From positions 930,001 through 994,000 of the forward strand of contig CAWGET010000006.1 of NCBI GenBank assembly GCA_963821715.1: a stretch of 64,000 bases of DNA, read 5' to 3'. Origin of the DNA: CAWGET01 sp963821715 (GTDB lineage: Bacteria; Bacteroidota; Ignavibacteria; Ignavibacteriales; Melioribacteraceae). The notes below the pieces were generated by a model. It did no database searches. It was not told the DNA's origin and worked only from the letters and a program-made list of their open reading frames with translations. A program made the translations under genes and the position numbers. Each line of letters begins with the position of its first letter. The first letter of the stretch is position 1. This document shows, in pieces, positions 17,242-25,086 of this stretch.

Positions 17242-17717
17242 ACAATACTTTAAAATTGAAATTTTGCATCGGGCGGGCTTGCCTTTGGCAGTCCTTGCCC
17301 GCTCCTAATCAGGATATGCAGATGCGCTAATAAAAGTAACGAATGATTTGCATGCGATCAATGTTCGCACATCGAGGCTGTTTAAGTTCAGCGAATTCGC
17401 TTGAGCGAAGCGATTCAAAAACTAACCACAAAGAGCGCTAGAATCCGCTACGAACACCAAGCAACCCCGGACTTTTTAAATTCTCTTTTGTGCCGAAGGT
17501 ATCGCTATGCGATAATGCTTTTGTCGAGCATAATCTTTTAATTCTCAGGAATATAAGCAGAGATAAATCGCGCGCGACCTATCCCTGCTATACCTTGTTC
17601 GGCGCAGTACGTTTTTAATAACCGTTATCGCGTTCTGCGTCCTCAGTTCTCCGTTCTGTGTCCTCAGTTCTCCGTTCTGCGTCCTCCGTCCTCCGTTCTG
17701 CGTCCTGCGTTCTGCGT
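17242..17717. other. Intergenic region with dispersed repeats
   Basis: There is no supported gene. The region has a G/C-rich dyad around 17268-17310 (GGGCGGGCTTGCC, then CCTTGCCCGC). It also has a second copy of the GCGAAGCGATTCAAAAACT-ACCACAAAGAGCGC stretch, at about 17404-17440 (first copy near 15821), a GGTATCGCTATGCGATA dyad near 17498, and at its end a 21-bp tandem array described separately. Confidence 0.55.
17631..17714. repeat. 21-bp tandem repeat, four units, abutting the fbaB stop codon
   Basis: Four units of exactly 21 bp run from 17631 to 17714, each starting CGTTCTG. Units 1 and 2 differ at one base. Each unit splits further into three 7-bp parts of the form GTYCTNN (GTTCTGC, GTCCTCA, GTTCTCC). 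The array ends three bases before the aldolase stop codon, so it lies in the 3' untranslated part of that mRNA. No hairpin or coding frame is apparent. Confidence 0.85.
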
Positions 17718-18767
17718 TTAAGCTACTGTAATCTCATCATCCAAATAAACATCCTGAATTAAATTAAGCAGCTTCACTCCTTCATTCATCGGGCGCTGAA
17801 ACGCTTTTCTTCCGGAGATCAATCCCATTCCGCCCGCGCGTTTATTTATTACTGCGGTTCTAACTGCCTGCGCAAAATCGTCTTCGCCCGAAGAAGCGCC
17901 GCCGCTGTTTATTAATCCGGCTCTTCCCAAATAGTTGTTAATCACCTGGTAGCGCGTCAAATCTATCGGATGGTCGGAACTTAAGTCTTCATAAACTTTT
18001 TTGTTTGTTTTCCCGAACTTGATCGCGTTAAATCCGCCGTTATTCTCCGGCATTTTCTGTTTGATTATATCCGCCTGAATCGTTACTCCGAGATGATTCG
18101 CCTGACCGGTAAGATCTGCAGCGAGATGATAATCTTTATCCGCTTTAAAATCGGAATTGCGAAGATAGCACCAGAGTATCGTTCCCATTCCCAGTTCGTG
18201 AGCATATTGAAACGCTTCGCTCACTTCAACAATTTGGCGCGAACTCTCTTCCGAACCGAAATATATTGTAGCTCCGACCGCGGCTGCTCCCATATCAAAA
18301 GCCTGTTCAACTCCCGCAAACATTATCTGATCGTATTTATTCGGGTAAGTTAAAAGTTCGTTGTGATTAAGTTTTAAAATAAACGGGATTTTATGCGCAT
18401 ATTTTCTCGCCGTCATTCCCAAAACTCCCAGCGTGGAAGCAACCGCGTTGCAGCCTCCTTCGATTGCGAGATTTACAATTTTCTCCGGATCGAAATATTC
18501 AGGATTTGGGGAAAAAGAAGCTCCCGCCGTATGTTCAATTCCCTGATCGACGGGAAGAATGGAAACATATCCCGTTTTGCTCAGTCTTCCGGTATTGAAT
18601 ATCTGCTGCAAATTTCTCAAAACATTCACGTTCCTGTCGGTCGGCATAAATATCCTGTCAACAAAATCTGGTCCGGGCAAGTGTAATTTTTCTTTTGGGA
18701 ATTTTGCCTTGTAACTCAGCAAGTCGTCGGCTTCATCGCCAAGATATTTTTTAATTTCTTCTGACAT
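17718..18767 (-). CDS. fbaB: Class I fructose-bisphosphate aldolase (FbaB/DhnA type)
   Basis: A 349-residue cytoplasmic enzyme of the archaeal/FbaB-type class I aldolases. These split fructose 1,6-bisphosphate into dihydroxyacetone phosphate and glyceraldehyde 3-phosphate through a Schiff-base lysine. Landmarks are ILPVDQGIEHTAGASF near residue 60, PFILKLNHNELLTY, GAAAVGATIYFGSE and GGFNAIKFGKTNKKVYE, with GLINSGGASSGEDDF as the phosphate-binding loop. The length fits bacterial FbaB. A purine-rich GGAGGAGC precedes the start. It is monocistronic, with a 53-bp gap to dacB upstream on the same strand. Regulation is not evident. Confidence 0.93.
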   Translation of the reverse strand: MSEEIKKYLGDEADDLLSYKAKFPKEKLHLPGPDFVDRIFMPTDRNVNVLRNLQQIFNTGRLSKTGYVSILPVDQGIEHTAGASFSPNPEYFDPEKIVNLAIEGGCNAVASTLGVLGMTARKYAHKIPFILKLNHNELLTYPNKYDQIMFAGVEQAFDMGAAAVGATIYFGSEESSRQIVEVSEAFQYAHELGMGTILWCYLRNSDFKADKDYHLAADLTGQANHLGVTIQADIIKQKMPENNGGFNAIKFGKTNKKVYEDLSSDHPIDLTRYQVINNYLGRAGLINSGGASSGEDDFAQAVRTAVINKRAGGMGLISGRKAFQRPMNEGVKLLNLIQDVYLDDEITVA

Positions 18768-18820
18768 TGCTCCTCCTTTTACAATTTGGTTTTAATTCAA
18801 TATAAAAAATTAAATTTAAT

Positions 18821-20290
18821 TTATTGAAGTTCCGCGAGCATTATCATCAAACTTTTATGAATATTTGTTACAAGATAAGAAGCGCCGGAATAATTATTAG
18901 CTATGAACGAAAACGCGATCATTCTTCCGTTTCTGTCTTTAACATATCCGGAATGACTTTTAACTCCGCCTATTGTGCCGGATTTTATCCGCGCGTTTTT
19001 CTCTATCGCGGTTCCGGAACCAAAACCGGAAAATGAACTGATATCCACCGGATCTCCCGTTAATGCAAGCGAATTATAAAAAGAATCAAAATATTTGTTT
19101 TCACTCATAAAGTCGAGAAGTTCAACCATCGTTTTTGCCGAGATACCGTTCGAGCGCGAAAGTCCGCTCCCGTCCTGCAAATTCAAGCCGCCGGAATAAA
19201 TTTTATTCGTCTCGAAAAAATTTTCTACCGCGTCTATTCCTGCATCGATATTTCCTTTTTTGTTTTTGGTCAATCCCATCAGTTTAAGAAGCTGCTCCGC
19301 ATAAAGGTTAAAACTTTTTTTATTTACGATATATACAATATCTTTTACGGGAGGAGAAAAAATTGAAGCTATCAAATTTTCGTCGTCGTAAGTTTTTCTT
19401 TCATCCAGCAAAAAAGATTTTTGCGCGACTTCAATTCCGGCTTCCTCCATTTTCTTTGTTAGATATTGCGCCGCGAATAAAGGCGGATTCGGGATCGATC
19501 CTTTTATTGAGAATTCGTTATATCCGGCTGGAACAGTCCCACGTAGCTCGGCTTCAAAATCTTCCGGCGAAGAATAAATATATCCGTTATCGCCGCTGCC
19601 GCGCGTTCCGGTTTTCATAAAATTTTTGAAAGTAAGTCCCGGAATTTCCGGTTCCGTCCGCAATACCTTTGCACCTGCGCCCGCAACTGTGGCGGGCTTA
19701 AAATATAGTTTGTATAAATTATCGTTTATCGAAAGAGCGTTCGTCTGCGTGCCGTAATAATTTCCAATGTCGATCCAATACCAGTCATCGGGAATAGATT
19801 TTCCATCGAATAAAAGTGCGTCGCCTACCACCGACCCGTTTACTTTTTTTATTCCGGCGTTTTTGATTTCCGTTATTAGTGAATCTATCAATTCATCTAA
19901 CGGTAAAGAATTTTTTACGAGATCTGAACCGAGCGTAGGATCGCCGCCGCCGACGAAATAAATGTTTCCGTTAAGAGTTCCATCGGCGTCGACATTGCCG
20001 TCGTAAAAAAGTCTTGTTAATAATTGTTTATCCTCTCCCAAAATGTTGAGCGCCGCCGCGGTTGTAACTAATTTTAATCCAGAAGCCGGCGCAAGAACCT
20101 TTTCTTCATTAAACGAAATTACAACTTCGTCATTATCGATATATTTTGCGTACAGACCCCAGGTTGCGAATTCCAAAGATTTTTGACGGCTGTATTTCTC
20201 CACTTCATTTTGAACCGACTGGTTTTGAGAATTGATATTGAAAGTTAATAGCACGAATAATAAAAAAAACAGAATTGGTTTTGTCTTCAT
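18821..20290 (-). CDS. dacB: D-alanyl-D-alanine carboxypeptidase/endopeptidase (PBP4 type)
   Basis: A 489-residue periplasmic class C penicillin-binding protein (peptidase family S13) that trims and cross-link-cleaves peptidoglycan peptides. A signal peptide (ILFFLLFVLLTFNIN) leads the chain. The three active-site motifs are visible: S70-G-L-K73 in APASGLKLVTTAAA, S-x-N in GLSRSNGISAKT, and KSGT in ARIKSGTIGGVKSHSG. The long insert between the SxxK and SxN motifs, typical of the family, includes VGDALLFDGKSIPDDWYW and the NIYFVGGGDPTL block. It is 53 bp upstream of fbaB, probably without functional link. Confidence 0.95.
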   Translation of the reverse strand: MKTKPILFFLLFVLLTFNINSQNQSVQNEVEKYSRQKSLEFATWGLYAKYIDNDEVVISFNEEKVLAPASGLKLVTTAAALNILGEDKQLLTRLFYDGNVDADGTLNGNIYFVGGGDPTLGSDLVKNSLPLDELIDSLITEIKNAGIKKVNGSVVGDALLFDGKSIPDDWYWIDIGNYYGTQTNALSINDNLYKLYFKPATVAGAGAKVLRTEPEIPGLTFKNFMKTGTRGSGDNGYIYSSPEDFEAELRGTVPAGYNEFSIKGSIPNPPLFAAQYLTKKMEEAGIEVAQKSFLLDERKTYDDENLIASIFSPPVKDIVYIVNKKSFNLYAEQLLKLMGLTKNKKGNIDAGIDAVENFFETNKIYSGGLNLQDGSGLSRSNGISAKTMVELLDFMSENKYFDSFYNSLALTGDPVDISSFSGFGSGTAIEKNARIKSGTIGGVKSHSGYVKDRNGRMIAFSFIANNYSGASYLVTNIHKSLMIMLAELQ

Positions 20291-20484
20291 AAATAGATCC
20301 TTTTGCTTGCCTTTTATTTAAGAGGAATCAAAAATAATCGCTAATTTTATTGATAAAAACAAGAGTTGAGAAAAAAACTTTTTTTGATGACTAACTTTGT
20401 ATTCTGTAAAAGAATCTTCTTCTTAAAGTTCTATCGCTTTGGTTTTTTAGAAAAGTAAATCCATAATGGTTCCCAATATAAATT

Positions 20485-20546
20485 AAACCGTTGAAACGGT
20501 TACAATTTTAATAAGGAAGTTCTAAGACCCACGGTTGAAAACCGTG
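20485..20546 (+). repeat. Paired hairpin element, type AAACCGTTGAAACGGTT
   Basis: The first hairpin AAACCGTTGAAACGGTT is at 20485-20501. The second, CACGGTTGAAAACCGTG, is at 20530-20546, followed by AGCTGAAAATCT. The same architecture and flanks recur twice near 49774-49945 with different stem bases that still pair, so this is a dispersed element whose structure is conserved. Confidence 0.7.
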
Positions 20547-20635
20547 AGCTGAAAATCTAAAACAAAAACATATTTGCAAAACTTCGATTTAGCGTTGTGC
20601 GGCAAACTGTATGGTTGAAAAATTATTCAAGGAAT

Positions 20636-20702
20636 AATCCCATCGGGATTAAATTTCAGTAGAAATAATCTACCGATAAAAATATTAACTCCGTTAGGAG
20701 TT
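20636..20702 (+). repeat. Paired hairpin element, type ATCCCATCGGGAT
   Basis: AATCCCATCGGGATT (20636-20650) and AACTCCGTTAGGAGTT (20687-20702) flank a central AGTAGAAATAATCTACCG that can also pair (GTAG/CTAC). Both outer hairpins are followed by AAAT. A lone relative of the first hairpin lies at 13374-13390. Confidence 0.6.
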
Positions 20703-20911
20703 AAATTATAAAAATGCGTATCTATTTTGGATGCTGAAAAACTCTGCAGAAAACTCACGCGGCATTTTTTTAAGAAAATTTAACGTTAACTAATTCGGCA
20801 AACGTAAAATTAATCAAACTTTATCATCAATGGAAAAATAAGTTATAATTTTTATCTTTATTTATTACTATTTTTGAAATTAAAGAAAACTGAATAGGAT
20901 TTTTCACATAT

Positions 20912-23179
20912 ATGGCAGAATATCTTTATTCTACAACTGAAGGAAAGAAAACGCGCCTGAATTTTTTGCTCAATTCGTTGACACGTCAGAAAACAACGGT
21001 TTTTATTTCTATTATTTTACTCGCTGCTGTTTCGTTGGTATATTATTTTTTGCAGGAGAAAGATTTTCGGGCAGCAGCATTCATCCGCTTTGACGAAAAC
21101 GCTTCAATTTACCTCTCTGACAATCAGACTTTGAAAATAGATGAAGAAGCTGATTATATCACTTCGGATGATTTTTTGAAAAAAACGGCCGTTGATATTG
21201 TCTCCTCCGGAAATGCCGAACAATCGGTAAATTTATTTCTTGGTGAAAAAACTGAAATTCCGGCGGGCGATTCCTCCGCTTTGGTTAATTCTGTTTTTGA
21301 AAAATTACAAGAAAGTACCAGTGTAGAGCAGAACAGAAATTCTATAATCACTTATGTCGAGGCTCCGTCGGCAGAAGGAGCGATGACTGCGGCAAAACAA
21401 TTGGCCGAATCATTTACAAATTATATTTCGGAAAAATTTGATAAAAGCTCGCGTGTCACTTCATTTATAGATGAAAAAATTACCGCAAGGAAAACTGATT
21501 TAAATACGAATCAACAGGAGCTTAACGATTATAAAGAAACTAACCGCACTGTTATTCTGGCAGGGAGATATTCCGACCTGATCAAAAATATTTCTGTACT
21601 AGAAGCCGAATTGGAAAAGAAAGAAATTGAACGGCAGCTAAGTCAGATTCTTCTTAACGGTTACAGAAAAACCTTAAGCAAAATTGATTCGGAAATTGCC
21701 GAATCGGTTATGAATATTGAAGATCAATATATAAATCAGGTAAAAGGAAAAATCTCGGACCTGAAAGCGGAAAAGCCCGGTGCGCCGGCGAAAGCAAATG
21801 CAAATTTTGAGAACAGACTTTCTTCTTTGAAAAATGATTTACGTACTGCCGTAAAGGATTATGTAGATGATTTAATCGGCTCCAAAAGGTTTCGGAAATC
21901 TGAAAGTGAAATTATTCATCAATTCGCCTATAATGTTCAGCTTCTTCAGGTAAACGAAAGCGCTTCGGAAAAGAGTAAAGCCAATATTTACGATCAGCTT
22001 ACTAATTATGAAAATCAGTTCGGCAGAATTCCTTCGCGCAGCGCAGAACTCGCTAATTTAACACGCCGCGCTAGTTTCGATCAGCAGGTTTTAACAAAAC
22101 TGCAGACTTTGGAAAATGATAATAACTGGCTTGAATTTGTTTCGGCAAATAATTTTGCCGGACTTGATTACGATGTTTCGCTGATAGGCCAAACCGGTTA
22201 CGGAATTTTTTCGCTTCTTCTTATCGGCTTGGGCGCCGGTTTAATAATAGGCCTCATCATAGCTGCCGGATTGAACATGTTTTTCAGCTACATCAACTCA
22301 CCCAAAGATATTGATTCATTCGGTTTAAAACTGATTGCCATAATTCCGAAACTTAAAACAAAAGATTTTGCTGATAAAAAAACCGATGAAGATAAAAATT
22401 TATCCAATTCTCTTCTTTTCTCTGATGAAAATTATTTACTCGCTGAAGAATCTTTTAAACGACTTGAAGATTATTTGAAGAACGCCTTTCTGGATAAATC
22501 CGTAAAATCTCTCATTGTTACCAGTTCGGTTAAAGACGAAGGTAAAAGTACTATAGCCGCAAACTTAGCTATAACGATTGCCAATCGTGGTTCTCAGGTT
22601 TTACTCGTCGATGCCAATATGCGCGACCCTCGTCTTGCGGAAATCTTTAACGTCGAATCTTCCTCCTCACTTCCTCATTATTTATTTAAGAAAAAGGAAT
22701 TGAACGAAATAATTATCCCTACTCATGTAAATAATTTAAAGCTGGTCACATCAATTGAATTCAATCAGAATTTATCTTTAGTTCTTTCCTCCAAAAGGAT
22801 GATTAATTTTATGCAGCTCGTAAACTCTGAATACGATTATGTGATCTACGACACACCTTCGGTGAGTGAGGCTACCGACGCGCTTTTAATTTCCGATAAT
22901 GTAGATGAAACAATTTTAATTACGAGCGATGAAAAGACCAGTTTCGATGATCTAAAAAAAGCAATAAAACAGTTTGATGCTAACGAGATTTCCATTGGCG
23001 GAGTTGTTCTAAACGCTTACAATATGCAGAAATTATCGCCGGAATATGAAGAATATTATGGCTTCAGTCATCTTCTTAAGGAATCGAAAAAGAAGAAAAC
23101 TTCCGGCTCGGAAAAGATAGATCTGTCTGAAGAAATTCCTTTTGATTTAAAAGATGATGATCAGAAATCAAAAAAATAA
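20912..23179 (+). CDS. Wzz/chain-length protein fused to a BY-type tyrosine kinase
   Basis: A 755-residue inner-membrane protein of the exopolysaccharide co-polymerase type. Transmembrane helices lie near residues 35-53 and 430-458 and enclose a long periplasmic coiled-coil region, with the GNVR-like SRSAELANLTRRASFDQQ just before the second helix. The cytoplasmic C-terminal third is a CpsD/CapB-type kinase. Its Walker A is SSVKDEGKST (about 537-546), where the usual G-E-G-K is D-E-G-K. Walker A' is VLLVDANMRDPRL and Walker B is YDYVIYDTP. A short tyrosine cluster, SPEYEEYYGF, near the end is the likely autophosphorylation site. These proteins set chain length during polysaccharide export. 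An SLBB protein gene follows at 27 bp, but no glycosyltransferase or flippase is near. Confidence 0.88.
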   Translation: MAEYLYSTTEGKKTRLNFLLNSLTRQKTTVFISIILLAAVSLVYYFLQEKDFRAAAFIRFDENASIYLSDNQTLKIDEEADYITSDDFLKKTAVDIVSSGNAEQSVNLFLGEKTEIPAGDSSALVNSVFEKLQESTSVEQNRNSIITYVEAPSAEGAMTAAKQLAESFTNYISEKFDKSSRVTSFIDEKITARKTDLNTNQQELNDYKETNRTVILAGRYSDLIKNISVLEAELEKKEIERQLSQILLNGYRKTLSKIDSEIAESVMNIEDQYINQVKGKISDLKAEKPGAPAKANANFENRLSSLKNDLRTAVKDYVDDLIGSKRFRKSESEIIHQFAYNVQLLQVNESASEKSKANIYDQLTNYENQFGRIPSRSAELANLTRRASFDQQVLTKLQTLENDNNWLEFVSANNFAGLDYDVSLIGQTGYGIFSLLLIGLGAGLIIGLIIAAGLNMFFSYINSPKDIDSFGLKLIAIIPKLKTKDFADKKTDEDKNLSNSLLFSDENYLLAEESFKRLEDYLKNAFLDKSVKSLIVTSSVKDEGKSTIAANLAITIANRGSQVLLVDANMRDPRLAEIFNVESSSSLPHYLFKKKELNEIIIPTHVNNLKLVTSIEFNQNLSLVLSSKRMINFMQLVNSEYDYVIYDTPSVSEATDALLISDNVDETILITSDEKTSFDDLKKAIKQFDANEISIGGVVLNAYNMQKLSPEYEEYYGFSHLLKESKKKKTSGSEKIDLSEEIPFDLKDDDQKSKK

Positions 23180-23206
23180 TTAACTACTCTAACACGAGAG
23201 GCAAAA

Positions 23207-23677
23207 ATGTTCAAATCTAAACTTCTTATTATTGCGTTATTTTTTCTTTTCGCCATATCGCCTTTATTCGCACAGCAGTCGGGCAAAGGATATTATGTTA
23301 TCCAGGATAATCCGGGCGAATTAAGTATGAAGATAAACTTATGGGGATTCGTAAATGCACCCGGCCGGTATGAGACCCCGATTTCAACAAACTTAATTCA
23401 GCTTATTACTTACGCGGGCGGGCCTAAACAGTATGCCGAAATGGATGAAGTTAAAATTTACCGCTTAAAGGACGACGGTTCGAGAGATATGATTGAAGTA
23501 AATATTGAAAACCCGGACAGCACACCTGAATCTCAGTTGAGACTTTATGATGAAGATACAATTGTTGTGGATCACAGTTCGGTTGTTACCTGGAAGGAAA
23601 TATTCAGCGTAATTTATGCTCCCTTATCGCTGGCGTTAAGTATGTTCTACATCATCGACAGGATAAGCAGAAACTAA
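23207..23677 (+). CDS. SLBB-domain polysaccharide export-like protein
   Basis: A 156-residue protein with a signal peptide (LLIIALFFLFAISPLFAQ). A single SLBB fold follows (INLWGFVNAPGRYETPISTNLIQLITYAGGP, given here in parts: NLWGFVNAPGRYETP, LIQLITYAGGP), then DEVKIYRLKDDG. It ends in a C-terminal hydrophobic helix (VIYAPLSLALSMFYIID). It lacks the N-terminal Poly_export barrel of Wza, so it is a partial relative of the outer-membrane polysaccharide channel and could be an adaptor between kinase/co-polymerase and channel. The gene follows the Wzz/kinase gene by 27 bp, with GAGAGGC as ribosome-binding site, and ends at a strong terminator, giving a two-gene operon. Confidence 0.82.
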   Translation: MFKSKLLIIALFFLFAISPLFAQQSGKGYYVIQDNPGELSMKINLWGFVNAPGRYETPISTNLIQLITYAGGPKQYAEMDEVKIYRLKDDGSRDMIEVNIENPDSTPESQLRLYDEDTIVVDHSSVVTWKEIFSVIYAPLSLALSMFYIIDRISRN

Positions 23678-23696
23678 TTAATTGAATTTGTTTTTT

Positions 23697-23729
23697 ATGC
23701 AGATCGCTTTGGTGATCTGCATTTTTTAT
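23697..23729 (+). terminator. Rho-independent terminator
   Basis: The inverted repeat ATGCAGATC-GCTTTGGT-GATCTGCAT is followed by TTTTTATTT, 20 bases after the SLBB gene stop. The stem is perfect over nine pairs. Confidence 0.9.
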
Positions 23730-23741
23730 TTAAAGATATTT

Positions 23742-23912
23742 TTACAGAACTAATTGTAGTGTAAAAAATAACAATAAAGCGAAATAAACAACGCTCATAT
23801 AAGATTTCATGACTTCCTTATTCTCTAATTTTTTAGTAAATGATCTAAGCTCGCTTTCGAGAGCGAAAGTAATTCTGGAAATATGAAAAACCAAAGTATA
23901 GTGATTGTGCAT
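23742..23912 (-). CDS. Possible small tail-anchored membrane protein (56 aa)
   Basis: An ATG at 23912 opens a 56-codon frame. The N-terminal 35 residues are hydrophilic and helix-forming (FALESELRSFTKKLENKEV). The last 20 residues or so form one membrane helix (SVVYFALLLFFTLQLVL) directly before the stop. The frame remains open and protein-like for some 20 codons before the ATG (for example RIVEQLNKQWVHK), without a standard start codon. The true start may thus be further upstream, or the gene may be a degraded remnant. No clear ribosome-binding site is seen and no family is recognised. It converges on the SLBB operon terminator. Confidence 0.3.
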   Translation of the reverse strand: MHNHYTLVFHISRITFALESELRSFTKKLENKEVMKSYMSVVYFALLLFFTLQLVL

Positions 23913-24275
23913 TTTATGAACCCATTGTTTATTTAATTGTTCAACTATCCTGCCAAAAATTTTACTGCATTTTTATTAATTTTGAAGAAAAACCCACCGA
24001 AATTTGAACATCTGGCTATTATTCCACACTCTATTATCGGCATAACTTTAAGAATGTTTAGAACTGAGCGCAGGAAGCTGTAAGATTTCTATTTTTTTGA
24101 GTGAATCTGAAAATAAATCTATGCGAATTTGTGTGACCATTGCCCCCCTTTTTCTTCGTTACCTCAATTTGGCATTTACATTTTTAAGCCGAAGACAAAA
24201 AAGACTAAGTTACAACTTCTTCACTTGTTGATATAAAACATTTCAGGTAAAAGATTTTTTTTTTAATTTACGCCA
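23913..24275. other. Intergenic region upstream of the GGGP synthase gene
   Basis: This is AT-rich sequence of about 360 bases. No gene, clear promoter or repeat family member was recognised. A T10 tract (about 24250-24262) precedes the next start codon. Confidence 0.4.
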
Positions 24276-25022
24276 ATGAATATTTATGATAATATAATTG
24301 AAGTAATTGAAAATAGAGGCGCTGCATTTCTCGTTTTAATTGATCCGGATAAAATTGGGCAGGATAAACTGAGCAGATTTGTTAAAAATTGTGAAAGCGC
24401 CGGAGTTGACGGATTTCTCGTCGGGGGCAGTTTGATACTTGATGGAAATTTGAAAACTACTATCGACCGGATAAAAGGAGCGACCAAGCTTCCCGTAATA
24501 ATTTTTCCCGGCAATGTAGTTCAGGTTGTGCCCAATGCTGACGCACTTTTATTCATTTCGCTTATAAGCGGAAGAAACGCTGATTTCCTTTTCGGGCATC
24601 ATGTGCTTGCCGCGCCGATCATCAAAAAATTAAAAATTGAGCCCATCGCGACCGGCTATATGATTGTTGAATCGGGGAAAGCGACTACTGCTGAATATAT
24701 GAGCGGGAGCGCGCCTATTCCGCGGGACAAACCGGAAATTGCGGTCTCTACAGCTCTTGCCGCGCAATATCTCGGGATGCAGTTCATTTATCTCGAAGGC
24801 GGATCGGGCGCTGAAAATCCCGTCCCCGATGAAATGGTAAAAATGGTTTCCGAGAACTGTTCTATTCCCGTAATCGTAGGCGGCGGCATTAAAGATCCGG
24901 AGACAGCGCGGAGAAAAGTTGAAAACGGCGCGAAGGTGCTCGTAATCGGCAATTATTTGGAAGATGAAAAAAATTGGCGGATGCTGATTAAGTTCTCCGA
25001 TGCCGTTCATCTGAAAAAATGA
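24276..25022 (+). CDS. Geranylgeranylglyceryl/heptaprenylglyceryl phosphate synthase family protein
   Basis: A 248-residue TIM-barrel prenyltransferase of the GGGPS/PcrB family. It joins a polyprenyl diphosphate to sn-glycerol 1-phosphate, making an ether-linked lipid precursor best known from archaea. Motifs seen: VDGFLVGGSL, PVIIFPGN, ISGRNADFLFGHHV, ATGYMIVESG, YLEGGSGAENPV, and the phosphate-binding loops VGGGIKDPETARR and AKVLVIGNYLE. Length and loops fit the bacterial (Bacteroidota-type) subgroup. The gene stands between the exopolysaccharide genes and a secreted protease, without glycerol-1-phosphate dehydrogenase nearby. The physiological product in these bacteria is not established. 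Confidence 0.9.
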   Translation: MNIYDNIIEVIENRGAAFLVLIDPDKIGQDKLSRFVKNCESAGVDGFLVGGSLILDGNLKTTIDRIKGATKLPVIIFPGNVVQVVPNADALLFISLISGRNADFLFGHHVLAAPIIKKLKIEPIATGYMIVESGKATTAEYMSGSAPIPRDKPEIAVSTALAAQYLGMQFIYLEGGSGAENPVPDEMVKMVSENCSIPVIVGGGIKDPETARRKVENGAKVLVIGNYLEDEKNWRMLIKFSDAVHLKK

Positions 25023-25086
25023 ATTTTGCCATTTCTTTTTTGCGCTCAAATTGTTAATCTGAAAAAAAACAGTATAGGAATTTGAA

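Larger units (their letters stand above)
20291..20911. other. Intergenic island with two paired-hairpin elements
   Basis: This 621-bp space between divergent genes (dacB and the Wzz/kinase gene) has two repeat elements (20485-20546 and 20636-20702) described separately. Close to the kinase gene, TATTTTTG at 20869-20876 matches the TAnnTTTG -7 element 36 bases before the start, although no good TTG lies at the right distance. No gene is supported. Confidence 0.55.
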
